Part shown: piece after piece, positions 27,118-35,319 of the stretch
Numbering within the stretch: the first letter of the stretch is position 1
How the letters are laid out: every line of letters begins with the position of its first letter
Source of the DNA: DASRFR01 sp035651455
GTDB lineage: Bacteria > Acidobacteriota > Terriglobia > Terriglobales > Acidobacteriaceae
DNA length: 64,000 nucleotides
NCBI GenBank assembly: GCA_035651455.1
Contig: DASRFR010000003.1
Span: 62,001-126,000, forward strand
Reading direction: 5' to 3'
Notes under the pieces: model-generated
The model's input: only the letters and a program-made list of their open reading frames with translations
Database searches by the model: none
What the model was told of the DNA's origin: nothing
Made by a program: the position numbers and the translations under genes

Positions 27118-27903
27118 TTAGTCCTCCAGCGTCGGCATGTTCTTCAGCACGTCGGCAGCGCTGGGCCGATTGAGAACGGGCTCGTCGCGGCGAATCCTTC
27201 CGTCGCGGAAATGCACACTGCGCTTGGCGAACTGTGCCACGTCCGGTTCGTGCGTCACCAGCACGATGGTCAGGCCGTCCTGGTTCAGCTTCTGAAAAAT
27301 GCCCATGATCTCGACGGAAGTGCGGCTGTCCAGATTGCCGGTGGGCTCATCGGCCAGCAAAATTGAAGGCCGGTTCACCAGTGCGCGCGCAATCGCCACA
27401 CGTTGCTGCTGGCCGCCCGAAAGCTGAGAAGGAAAGTGCAGCATGCGATCGCCGAGCCCGACCAACTCGAGGGCCTGCCGCGATCGCTTCTGTCCTTCTT
27501 GCTTCGACACCCTGGCGTAAAGGGTGGGCAGTTCGACGTTCTCCAGCGCAGTAGTGCGCGACAGCAGGTTGAATCCCTGGAAGACAAATCCGATCTTGCG
27601 ATTGCGAATCGCTGCGAGGTCGCTTTTGCTCAAGCTGGACACTTCGATGCCTTCCAGCAAGTAGCGGCCCTGGGTTGGCTTGTCCAGGCAACCGACGATG
27701 TTCATGAAGGTCGACTTGCCGCTACCGCTTGCCCCCATGATGGCAACGAATTCTCCGGGCTCAATTCGTATGGAGACTCCGCGCAAGGCGTGAACGCGGG
27801 TCTCACCCAGGTCGTAGTATTTGTGCACGTCCTCGACCTGGATGACCGCTCCATTGCGGACGCCTGGGGTGTTACGCAACTCGGGTTGTGAAATGGTGGC
27901 CAA
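27118..27903 (-). CDS. MacB/LolD-type ABC transporter ATP-binding protein
   Basis: This 261-residue ATPase drives the neighbouring permease. Walker A is GASGSGKSTFMNIVG, the Q-loop FVFQGFNLL, the signature LSGGQQQRVAIARAL, Walker B ILLADEPTGNLD, and the H-loop VTHEP. The start is a TTG two bases after the adaptor stop codon (TAA-AC-TTG), indicating tight coupling. The N-terminal extension of about 20 residues before VIQVEDVHKYY is unremarkable. Within the tripartite system it powers transfer of a substrate from the periplasm or inner membrane through the adaptor to an outer-membrane channel. Confidence 0.95.
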   Translation of the reverse strand: MATISQPELRNTPGVRNGAVIQVEDVHKYYDLGETRVHALRGVSIRIEPGEFVAIMGASGSGKSTFMNIVGCLDKPTQGRYLLEGIEVSSLSKSDLAAIRNRKIGFVFQGFNLLSRTTALENVELPTLYARVSKQEGQKRSRQALELVGLGDRMLHFPSQLSGGQQQRVAIARALVNRPSILLADEPTGNLDSRTSVEIMGIFQKLNQDGLTIVLVTHEPDVAQFAKRSVHFRDGRIRRDEPVLNRPSAADVLKNMPTLED

Positions 27904-27905
27904 GT

Positions 27906-29297
27906 TTACCGCCGTGGTCCCCCCGCCATACCGGGCGGGCGCGATGCCGAGGAGCCGCTGGTCATGGATCCCGTCACCAGCTGATCGCCTTCCTGCAATT
28001 GTCCGTTCAGGGTTTGCGCAACTTCGGTCACGGTATGGTCAGTGATTCCCGTGCGGATGCGGACCGGCTCGAGGGTTTTGTCGGCGCGCAGCTTCCAAAC
28101 CACGGCCACATCCACGCGCGGAGTATGGGTAACGGCGCCATCGCTGCCGCCACCTTCCTGTCCCTGAGCACGCGCCCGATATTGCTGCCCGGCCGCGCCC
28201 GTCGTATTTGGAGCGGGCTCGCCACCTTCATGCGGCTGGGTTTGTGCGTCTGAATTCAGGCCATATTTCTGATACAGCGCCCGGATCTGTTCTGCCTTCA
28301 TGTCGGGCTTAAAGCGCAGAGCGCCATTGGGCACCTTCAGGACCTGCCGGGCTGTCGCAACCGGAATGGTGATGTAAGCAGTCATGCCAGGAAACAGCTT
28401 TAAGTCCGGATTAGCAAAATCGATGATAGTGTTATAAGTGACCACGTTCTGCACCGTGGTTGCGTTCATGCGAATTTGCGAAACCCGGCCAGTGAAGGTG
28501 TCCTTGGGATAGGCATCCACCTTGAACGTGACCAACTGCCCCACTTTGATCATGCCCACATCCGACTCATCGGTGCTGGCGTATACCTGCATCTTGGTCA
28601 AATCCTGGGCGATGGTGAACAAGGTTGGCGCCTGCAATGACGCAGCCACGGTCTGCCCGACGTCCACATTGCGCGCAATGACGGTGCCGTCAATTGGCGC
28701 ATGGATCGTGGTGTAGTCCAGATTGGTCTGTGCAACGGTGACCGCGGCTTGCTTCAATTTGACCTGGGCTGCCGCCTGGGTTACGCCCGCTTGCGCGGCG
28801 CTTACAGCGGCGTCATCGCTATCGGCCGTTGCTCGCGCCAGATCCAGCTGCTGCGGGCTCATGACACCTTCTTTGGTCAGTCCGACGGTGCGTTGATAGT
28901 CAGCCCGCGCCTGAACCGCCGTGGCTTTCGCCTTATCGAGATTGGCCTTCGCCACCGTGAGGGTTGCTTCCGCGTTGGCCAGATCGGCCTTGGCTTGCAA
29001 CAGGGCCCCTTGGAACAGGGCGGGATCGATCTGCGCGACCACCTGGCCCTTTTTTACCCGGGAATTGAAATCGGCGTAGAGAGTCGAAATGGTTCCTGAA
29101 ACCTGCGAGCCGACCTGCACGGTGATGACAGCATTGATAGTGCCGGTGGCTTCCACAACCGAACGGATATCACCCTTCTCCACGTTTGCAGTAAAGTACT
29201 GCGGCTTATCATTGCCTTTGAATTGGAAGGCGGCAAAAACGGCGATCGCCAGAAGAATGCCAATTGTTACCAGCCAGTGTCGCTTAATAAGATGCAC
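27906..29297 (-). CDS. MacA-type periplasmic adaptor (membrane fusion) protein
   Basis: A 463-residue adaptor. It has an N-terminal membrane anchor (LVTIGILLAIAVFAAFQF), a barrel-sandwich/lipoyl half motif (GDIRSVVEATGTINAVITVQVGSQVSGTI), a long helical hairpin (AKADLANAEATLTVAKANLDKAKATAVQA), the second lipoyl half (TTIHAPIDGTVIARNVDVGQTV) and beta-barrel/MP domains. The region near GLNSDAQTQPHEGGEPAPN is an unusual low-complexity insertion rich in Gly, Ala and Gln before RVDVAVVWKL. The start is a GTG preceded by GAGG, with a palindromic operator candidate just upstream. It heads the operon with the ATPase and permease. No TolC-like gene is nearby. Confidence 0.93.
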   Translation of the reverse strand: MHLIKRHWLVTIGILLAIAVFAAFQFKGNDKPQYFTANVEKGDIRSVVEATGTINAVITVQVGSQVSGTISTLYADFNSRVKKGQVVAQIDPALFQGALLQAKADLANAEATLTVAKANLDKAKATAVQARADYQRTVGLTKEGVMSPQQLDLARATADSDDAAVSAAQAGVTQAAAQVKLKQAAVTVAQTNLDYTTIHAPIDGTVIARNVDVGQTVAASLQAPTLFTIAQDLTKMQVYASTDESDVGMIKVGQLVTFKVDAYPKDTFTGRVSQIRMNATTVQNVVTYNTIIDFANPDLKLFPGMTAYITIPVATARQVLKVPNGALRFKPDMKAEQIRALYQKYGLNSDAQTQPHEGGEPAPNTTGAAGQQYRARAQGQEGGGSDGAVTHTPRVDVAVVWKLRADKTLEPVRIRTGITDHTVTEVAQTLNGQLQEGDQLVTGSMTSGSSASRPPGMAGGPRR

Positions 29298-29627
29298 GGC
29301 TCGCCTCGATTTAACTGTTCAGTTAATTAGATCGGACCTGCAGCAAAAGGATTCGCAAAAATCATATGCTTTGTCGGGAGGACACGGCTATCGATTTACG
29401 AATCTTTACCTACCTGGGTAACAGATTGGAACCATGCCTGCGCTCTGTCGAACAGCGCAAGGGCGGTGGCCAACTAAATAGGCCCCATCCGATCGCAGGC
29501 GCGCATCGCACCAACTACGTATAATTGTCTAGAATCGTATTGGGTTGCAGTGCGGATTCGTTGTGATTCGGCGGTCGGCTAACGTATTTGTCAAAGCTGC
29601 GTTAAGGCCACGTGAAAGTGAGGAGGT
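29298..29627. other. Intergenic region between divergent efflux and modABC units
   Basis: These 330 nt between two divergent operons contain no plausible gene. They must hold both promoters. The only structured element I see is the palindrome at 29311-29326 near the efflux side. AGGAGG at 29621-29626 is next to the modA start. No ModE-like palindrome is evident. Confidence 0.6.
29311..29326 (-). promoter_or_regulatory. Perfect palindrome, candidate repressor operator for the MacAB-like operon
   Basis: TTAACTG-TT-CAGTTAA is a perfect 7-2-7 inverted repeat. It ends 14 nt upstream of the adaptor GTG start, in the leader or promoter. Its AT-rich arms and length are typical of TetR-family operators controlling efflux genes, which is inference from family habits. 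No TetR gene is adjacent. Confidence 0.6.
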
Positions 29628-30395
29628 TTGCGGTTATTCGTCTTCCTGCTGGTGATTGCCGCAGCATGGCAGGGTTCTGCGCAGACCATCACCGTGGCCG
29701 CCGCAGCCGATCTCAGTGCGGCTTTGAATGACTTGGCAGTTCGTTATCAACATGACACGGGGAGGGAAATGAAGCTGTCGTTTGGCGCTTCAGGGAGCCT
29801 GACTACGCAAATCCGCAATGGCGCGCCGTTCGATATATTTTTTTCGGCGGACGAAGACTATCCCAAGCAGCTGATCGAGGCGGGTTTTGCAGAACGCGAC
29901 TCGCTTTACCGATATGCGGTGGGCCATCTTGTGCTTTGGGTACCCGCGTCGTCCGCGCTCAGTATCGGCGATAACGGAGTGGGGATCCTGCTCGATCCTT
30001 CGGTACGAAAGATTGCCATTGCGAATCCGCAGCACGCGCCGTACGGGCGCGCCGCCGAAGTAGTTCTGCGTCACACGAATTTGTATGACAAAGTGCGGAA
30101 CAAGTTGGTGATCGCGGAAAATGTTTCCCAGGCCGCCCAATTTGTAGAGTCGGGCAATGCGCAAGTAGGATTCATTGCCTTATCCCACGCGATTGCACCG
30201 CAGATGCGGGATAAGGGACGTTACTGGGAAATTCCGAAAGACAATTATCCTGCCTTGAACCAGGCTGCCGTCATGCTTTCGCACTCGGCTCACAAGACAG
30301 ACGCCGCGGAATTCATGGAGTATTTGAAGAGTCCAGTGGCGAAGGAGGTCTTGCGCCGATATGGGTTCGGAGATCCCGAGGCAGCACACCCATGA
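29628..30395 (+). CDS. modA: Molybdate ABC transporter substrate-binding protein
   Basis: Periplasmic binding protein of 255 residues that captures molybdate or tungstate. MRLFVFLLVIAAAWQGSAQ is a signal peptide. TITVAAAADLSAALNDLA is the classic ModA N-terminus, followed by LSFGASGSLTTQI and GAPFDIFFSADEDYP, the oxyanion-binding segments. ANPQHAPYGRAAEVVL and GNAQVGFIALSHA are conserved further on. The start is uncertain: the only start codon giving a complete signal peptide is TTG at 29628, but the AGGAGG lies just one base before it. The stop overlaps the modB ATG (ATGA), so the operon is coupled. Confidence 0.92.
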   Translation: MRLFVFLLVIAAAWQGSAQTITVAAAADLSAALNDLAVRYQHDTGREMKLSFGASGSLTTQIRNGAPFDIFFSADEDYPKQLIEAGFAERDSLYRYAVGHLVLWVPASSALSIGDNGVGILLDPSVRKIAIANPQHAPYGRAAEVVLRHTNLYDKVRNKLVIAENVSQAAQFVESGNAQVGFIALSHAIAPQMRDKGRYWEIPKDNYPALNQAAVMLSHSAHKTDAAEFMEYLKSPVAKEVLRRYGFGDPEAAHP

Positions 30396-31066
30396 ACTGG
30401 GAAGCATTTGTGCTCACCGTCAAGCTGGCGATATTGGTCGCGGCGATTCTCTTAGTGATCGGATTTCCGATAGCGTACTGGATTACTTATTCGCGATGGC
30501 GTTGGAAATTTCTGCTCGAAGCGGTAGTCGCCCTGCCGATGGTATTGCCGCCCACGGTGCTGGGATTTTACGTATTGGTAGCACTCGGATCCCAAAGCCC
30601 ACTGGGACGGTGGTGGCAGTCGATTACGGGGCACACGCTGGCATTCACATTCGAGGGCCTGGTGATCGGATCTTTGTTGTATAGCCTGCCATTCGCGGTG
30701 CAGCCGTTCGCAGCGTCCTTTGCCGCGGTGGACCCCAAGCTCATTGCCGCTTCTCACACCCTCGGCGCGTCGCGGATGCGAACGTTCTGGCGAGTGATCG
30801 TTCCGCTTTCGCGACCGGGCATTCTCACGGGCGTTGTTCTCACGTTCGCCCACACCATGGGTGAATTCGGGGTTGTGCTGATGGTAGGAGGCAACATCCC
30901 GGGAGTAACCCGCACCGTGTCGATCGAGATCTACGACCAGGTGCAGGCTTCCAATTACGCGGCCGCGAATGAAACTGCAGTGGTGTTGCTGGCGATCTCG
31001 TTTGCGACGCTCGCCTTCGTTTATGGTTTCAATCGGCGCGCCCGGATAGCATGGCCATGGAGATAG
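30392..31066 (+). CDS. modB: Molybdate ABC transporter permease
   Basis: Inner-membrane permease of 224 residues with five or so hydrophobic helices (FVLTVKLAILVAAILLVIGFPIAY, FLLEAVVALPMVLPPTVLGFYVLVAL, VIGSLLYSLPFAVQPF). The EAA loop that contacts the ATPase is AASHTLGASRMRTFWRVIVPLSRPGI. GVVLTFAHTMGEFGVVLMVGGNIPG is a strong ModB signature. It starts inside the modA stop (4-nt overlap), and its own 3' end overlaps the modC start by 16 nt, so all three genes are translationally coupled. Confidence 0.95.
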   Translation: MNWEAFVLTVKLAILVAAILLVIGFPIAYWITYSRWRWKFLLEAVVALPMVLPPTVLGFYVLVALGSQSPLGRWWQSITGHTLAFTFEGLVIGSLLYSLPFAVQPFAASFAAVDPKLIAASHTLGASRMRTFWRVIVPLSRPGILTGVVLTFAHTMGEFGVVLMVGGNIPGVTRTVSIEIYDQVQASNYAAANETAVVLLAISFATLAFVYGFNRRARIAWPWR

Positions 31067-32226
31067 CCACGGGAAGCACCGCCAGTAGCGACGTTGTTCA
31101 GAGGCCAGCCTCTGGCGAACTCGTGCGCGCAGACTCTTTGGAGGCACGCGTCTTGAAGCGCTTTGATGCCGGGCAGGGCAGTTTCGAGTTGGATGTAGAA
31201 TGCTCGGCCCCACCGGGCATTACGATCCTGTTTGGTGCTTCTGGCGCCGGCAAGACGACCTTGCTCAACTGCATTGCGGGACTGGAGAAGCCGAATTCGG
31301 GGCGTATTGCACTCGGGCAGGATGTGCTGTTTGATTCTGCCGCGAAGAAGAGCGAGCCATCCTGGAAACGCCGCGTGGGATACGTGTTTCAGGACCTGGC
31401 GCTATTTCCGCACCTGACCGCGGCGCAAAACATCGCATACGGCATGCGGCATCGCGGCTCGCGAGAGTCGCAAGAATCAGTGGGAGCCATTGCCCATGCT
31501 TTCCGCATTGATCACCTGCTTCACCGCCGTCCTGGAGAGATCTCCGGGGGTGAGCGCCAGCGTGTCGCGCTTGCCCGGTCGCTAATTACGAATCCGCGGG
31601 TGCTTCTGCTCGACGAGCCTCTCGCAGCGCTGGATGCGGGCACGAAAGCGCACATCGTCGACGATCTTCGCCTGTGGAACGCAAAGCATCGAATCCCGAT
31701 TCTGTATGTCACACATAGCCGCGAGGAAGTCTTCGCGCTGGGCGAACGCGTGCTGCTGCTCGCGGCGGGAAAAGTGCTAGCGCAGGGCACGCCTCATGAA
31801 GTGATGAGCGCTCCACGAGAAGAAACGGTTGCCCAACTCGCCGGCTTTGAAAATATCTTCGACGCAGCGGTAATCGCGATCCACGAGGACCGCGGCACCA
31901 TGACTTGCCGTCTCACGGGAAGCGTGGTCGATCTGGAAACTCCGCTGGTGCGCGCCGATGTGGGGGACCAGCTTAGGATCGGAGTCCGCGCCGGAGACAT
32001 CCTGCTGGCGACGCAGAAACCGGTCGGCCTTAGCGCGCGTAATGTCATTCCCGCGCGCGTGGTCTGGCTGGTTCAGCGCGACATGATGGTGGTGGTGAAA
32101 GTGGACTGCGGCATCGAAACCGAGGTCCACGTGACATTGCTGGCGCGGGACTCGCTGCAGTTGGCGGTCGAGCGCAAGGTTTGGCTGGTTGTTAAAACGC
32201 ATTCCTGTCATTTGATGATGAGATGA
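31051..32226 (+). CDS. modC: Molybdate ABC transporter ATP-binding protein
   Basis: The 391-residue ATPase of the ModABC importer. Walker A is FGASGAGKTTLLNCIAG, the Q-loop VFQDLALFPHL, the signature ISGGERQRVALARSL, Walker B VLLLDEPLAALD, and the H-loop YVTHSREE. The C-terminus holds a TOBE/Mop-like oxyanion-sensing domain (LSARNVIPARVVWLVQRDMMVVVKVDCG). There is an extended N-terminus of about 30 residues (MAMEIATGSTASSDVVQRP) before the core, longer than in E. coli ModC. A later start is possible but none has a better ribosome binding site. The operon ends here, convergent with the GT39 gene. Confidence 0.94.
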   Translation: MAMEIATGSTASSDVVQRPASGELVRADSLEARVLKRFDAGQGSFELDVECSAPPGITILFGASGAGKTTLLNCIAGLEKPNSGRIALGQDVLFDSAAKKSEPSWKRRVGYVFQDLALFPHLTAAQNIAYGMRHRGSRESQESVGAIAHAFRIDHLLHRRPGEISGGERQRVALARSLITNPRVLLLDEPLAALDAGTKAHIVDDLRLWNAKHRIPILYVTHSREEVFALGERVLLLAAGKVLAQGTPHEVMSAPREETVAQLAGFENIFDAAVIAIHEDRGTMTCRLTGSVVDLETPLVRADVGDQLRIGVRAGDILLATQKPVGLSARNVIPARVVWLVQRDMMVVVKVDCGIETEVHVTLLARDSLQLAVERKVWLVVKTHSCHLMMR

Positions 32227-32239
32227 ATGGCAGAAAACT

Positions 32240-33859
32240 TTAACGCCGCATTTCAGCCGCGACGTTCGCCTCGATAATCTTCCCGGTTTCGATCACCGCG
32301 ACCCATTGTCCCTTGCGGGTTTCGCTGAACACGATTTTTCCTGCAAGAATCTGTGCGGCGGCTGCAGGCGGCAGGTCGCGATGAAATCCAAAAAACCTGG
32401 TTTTGAGCCGCTCCCATGCCGGCCACCGGGGCATAAGCGGACGTGATGGTTCATATTTTGTCGAAAACACCAGAGCTACGTCGAACTGGGATGCCATGTC
32501 GAGCGCCGACATGACTTGCTCCGCGGTGAAGTCTTCGATACGAAAAACGCGCATGGGCTGGTGAACGTAACCGAGGTATGGGCGCGCGATCTCGTCCGAT
32601 GCCGGCCACGCGGTCAGGACACGCGCGCTGGGGTAGTGTGTCTGGAGATAGCTTTCCGCATCCTGGTGCAGGAGGATGTAGTCGCGATAAGCCAGATTGT
32701 CTTCCAAAGAAAACCCATACCGGGGATTGACAACAAGAGCTATGGCGAACGCCAATGCCACGGCGGCCACAAGCACACGCCAATAGCGAAGCCGGCGCCA
32801 CAGAGTCGAGATGGCAATCACGATGACCAAGGGCACCACAGGCAGCATGTAGCGGGCCAGCACTGCGCCACCAATGAACGCCATGATCATGACGTAGGCG
32901 GCGATAACCGCGTAAAAGGCGAATTGTGTCGGCAGGGAAATACGCGGCCGCTCCACATCCTTGTCGCGAAGAGGTGGTTTCGACATTGCAAACAGCATGG
33001 CCACCGTCAGCAGCCCGAGCTGCAGGTAGCCGAAAATCTGCCACAGACGCAAGCCGAACGCCAGCAGGATGCGCAAGGGACTGAACGTGGACTGCACGTT
33101 ATAGCGAAAGAATTCAGGATTGCCGAAGACGTATCCGGTGCGCAAATAGTGGTAACCGTACCAGAGCGCGAGAGGCAACACGGGAACGAGCAGCCATAGG
33201 ACCCGAGCTTCGGCGGGTTTCTCGGGACAAATCCGTCGAACTCGGTTTGGCAGCCCTAAGTGACAAATCAGGCACCAGGTAAATAAAGCCAGAGGGGTGA
33301 TGATCGCAGTCTCCTTACTTAGCGCCGCGAGACAAAACCAGAATGCGCTGATGCTCCAACGCTTCTTTACGTATGCGAGCAAACCCCAAAATGTGAAGCC
33401 TGCGGCGGGCAAATCAACCTGAGCCAGCGAACTCTCGGTAAAGACGACGGGATATAGAGCCGTACAAAAGACGGCCGCCAGCGCCACCTCGCGATTGGAA
33501 ATGGATTCGGCAAGCAAAAACAGTCCGGTGAGCGAAAACGCGCTGAGCAGCACCATCACAGACCGAGTAGCGAGCGGTGAGAAGCCGAGCATCTTCCAGC
33601 CAATCGCCAGGTATGCCATCACCAGTGGAGGATGCGCATTGGAAGGGGTGGAATGCGGGATCAGACTACCACTCAAAAATAGGTCGCGCGCCGCGGGCAC
33701 GTAATAGCCGGCTTCATCCCAAAAATAGGGCAGATGCAACAAAGGAAAGTGCAGAAGCAAAACACAGGCTGCCAGCAACAGAAAAATGGCTGTACGCGAC
33801 AGAATACCGCACACCATGGTTGATTGAGGCGTGGTGTCCACCATTGCGGGCGAGGACAT
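32240..33859 (-). CDS. GT39/ArnT-like membrane glycosyltransferase
   Basis: A polytopic protein of about 539 residues from the ATG at 33859; the open frame begins ten codons earlier. Membrane helices include TAIFLLLAACVLLLHFPLL, SVMVLLSAFSLTGLFLLAE and AFYAVIAAYVMIMAFIGGAVLARYMLPVV. Near the N-terminus, the first extracytoplasmic loop carries YFWDEAGYYVPAARD, the acidic catalytic motif of polyprenyl-phosphate-dependent GT-C enzymes, then SNAHPPLVMAYLAI, whose HPPL is diagnostic for the PMT/GT39 family. The C-terminal periplasmic region includes SYLQTHYPSARVLTAWP. It probably transfers a sugar from a lipid carrier to a cell-envelope acceptor. The acceptor is unknown. Confidence 0.82.
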   Translation of the reverse strand: MSSPAMVDTTPQSTMVCGILSRTAIFLLLAACVLLLHFPLLHLPYFWDEAGYYVPAARDLFLSGSLIPHSTPSNAHPPLVMAYLAIGWKMLGFSPLATRSVMVLLSAFSLTGLFLLAESISNREVALAAVFCTALYPVVFTESSLAQVDLPAAGFTFWGLLAYVKKRWSISAFWFCLAALSKETAIITPLALFTWCLICHLGLPNRVRRICPEKPAEARVLWLLVPVLPLALWYGYHYLRTGYVFGNPEFFRYNVQSTFSPLRILLAFGLRLWQIFGYLQLGLLTVAMLFAMSKPPLRDKDVERPRISLPTQFAFYAVIAAYVMIMAFIGGAVLARYMLPVVPLVIVIAISTLWRRLRYWRVLVAAVALAFAIALVVNPRYGFSLEDNLAYRDYILLHQDAESYLQTHYPSARVLTAWPASDEIARPYLGYVHQPMRVFRIEDFTAEQVMSALDMASQFDVALVFSTKYEPSRPLMPRWPAWERLKTRFFGFHRDLPPAAAAQILAGKIVFSETRKGQWVAVIETGKIIEANVAAEMRR

Positions 33860-33931
33860 GAACGAAATGAGACACTCTCCTCGGATCACCGACGTGACAA
33901 CTTCCGACCTAGCGCAGCTTGGGAACGAACT

Positions 33932-34237
33932 TCAGTGAATGGGGCCCTGCGGCGCGATGCGTGGATCCAATTTGATCTCGCCGAAGGCAGCTTCGTAACT
34001 GGTTACGTTTTGCTGCAGCAGGGCCATAAGCGCTTTGGCCTGCTGTGGGCTGAGATAGATCCCCTGGAAGTTGCGCAACTCCACTTGGGTTTCACTCTGT
34101 TGTTGCAGAGTGCCAAAAACCAGGAAGAAGTCCCACACGTTTACACGAATCTGCACGCTATTGGCGTAGCTCTCGCGATAATCGGCAGTGGCAGTGAGTC
34201 GGATGTTCGGCTGGGCAGCGGTCGGAGGATTGGACAT
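33932..34237 (-). CDS. DUF3467-family small protein
   Basis: This 101-residue soluble protein has the DUF3467 pattern: YRESYANSVQIRVNVWDFFLVFG followed by VELRNFQGIYLSPQQAKALMALLQQNVTSYE, with the SPQxAKxLxxLL helix that characterises the family. A disordered N-terminus and a C-terminal RIAPQGPIH are outside the domain. No biochemical role is established for the family. It lies 72 nt upstream of the GT39 start, in the same orientation, and downstream of the response regulator gene. Confidence 0.85.
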   Translation of the reverse strand: MSNPPTAAQPNIRLTATADYRESYANSVQIRVNVWDFFLVFGTLQQQSETQVELRNFQGIYLSPQQAKALMALLQQNVTSYEAAFGEIKLDPRIAPQGPIH

Positions 34238-34341
34238 AGCGGATCAGTCTAATGGTTTGGGAAACGGGAAGTCTAATGTTACAGGTAGTAAGAGCGCTGA
34301 GGAGTCGAAGCAGTGCGCCGGAAAGCGGATGCCGTCCGTCT

Positions 34342-34740
34342 TCACTGGATGTTGGCGCTCTGCTTTGTAGCCCGGGCGGCCAGCAATTGTTTCAGTTTGC
34401 TCAAGAGATACTGCGGGTCTTCCCCTTTGAGGATCCAGATATCCGCCACCCCCAGAGCTTCGTCTGGCAGCTGGACATATGCCGAAAGGATAATGATCGG
34501 TGTGTTGGGGCTGGTCTTCTTAAGTTCGCGGGCTACGGCAACGCCGGTCATCCCTGCCATCCAATAATCCAGGACGACGGCGTCAATGTGGTCGGATCGG
34601 AAAAGACTGATGCCCTCGGCGCCCGAAGTGGCTGTCAGTACCCGATAGCCCTGGGATTCCAGCAGCAGCTTTCGAACCTTCAGTTGCCCGTCTTCGTCAT
34701 CAACACAGAGGACCGTGTAAGCGTCGGTTCTGTTTTCCAT
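34342..34740 (-). CDS. Single-domain response regulator
   Basis: A 132-residue receiver domain without an output domain. Acidic pocket DDED is in VLCVDDEDGQ, the phosphoacceptor Asp is in DAVVLDYWMAGMTG, the conserved Thr/Ser is in IIILSAY, and the Lys equivalent is in IWILKGED. It could act as a phosphorelay shuttle or bind a partner protein. No histidine kinase is adjacent. It is transcribed toward the DUF3467 gene with about 100 nt between. Confidence 0.88.
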   Translation of the reverse strand: MENRTDAYTVLCVDDEDGQLKVRKLLLESQGYRVLTATSGAEGISLFRSDHIDAVVLDYWMAGMTGVAVARELKKTSPNTPIIILSAYVQLPDEALGVADIWILKGEDPQYLLSKLKQLLAARATKQSANIQ

Positions 34741-34927
34741 GACTTGCGCGCCATCAACAGAATACGTTGTCGTCTCGCCGCCCCGTGCAAGCGAGTAAGT
34801 TTAGCAGGATCTCGATAGCTCTCGTGATAAATCCTGTGCGGTAGAAGCACTGCAACAGGAAAACCACGCGAATCTTGCCGAGCACACCGAAACTTGGGTT
34901 TGATGATGCGGCTTCCCGGAGGGATGC

Positions 34928-35104
34928 CTAACCGGCCACTTTGTAGTCGCACGCCTCACGACAGGGCTTGCAGTAGTAGAGGGTGTCGGTGCAAAGCCGG
35001 ATGTCGACCTGAGCCTGGCAGAGGCAGCAGTATTTTTCACAATCGCACTGGTTCTCTGGACGATCGCACTGGCCGCAGTGCACCTTGGACTGAGTGGAAG
35101 CCAT
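34928..35104 (-). CDS. 58-residue cysteine-rich putative metal-binding protein
   Basis: The frame from ATG at 35104 to TAG at 34928 encodes 58 residues with eleven cysteines. They form the sets HCGQC (10, 13), QCDC (20, 22), YCCLC (26, 27, 29), LC (38), and YYCKPCREAC (45, 48, 52), ending DYKVAG. The CxxC spacings fit two or more small zinc ribbons or knuckles. It is short enough to be missed by gene callers. The codon use is normal and the cysteine periodicity strongly argues that it is real. The upstream ribosome binding site is weak. Its role is unknown; zinc or iron binding is inferred. Confidence 0.7.
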   Translation of the reverse strand: MASTQSKVHCGQCDRPENQCDCEKYCCLCQAQVDIRLCTDTLYYCKPCREACDYKVAG

Positions 35105-35319
35105 GACCAGACTCTAACGCGACGGCAAAGCTGATCGGTAGGTTCCGATAGTAACCACGTGGGCAAATGTCGCTTTTTACGCTGGTCTTGCGTGTCGAGA
35201 GCTGAACAATTTTGATCTCGCTCACGTGGGAGCGAGCATGAAATAATCTTCCTCAGTTCCTGTGGCGTGCCTATGCGCGGCCACCAACACTGGGTTAACA
35301 ATTCAGCAAGGGGTTTTTG

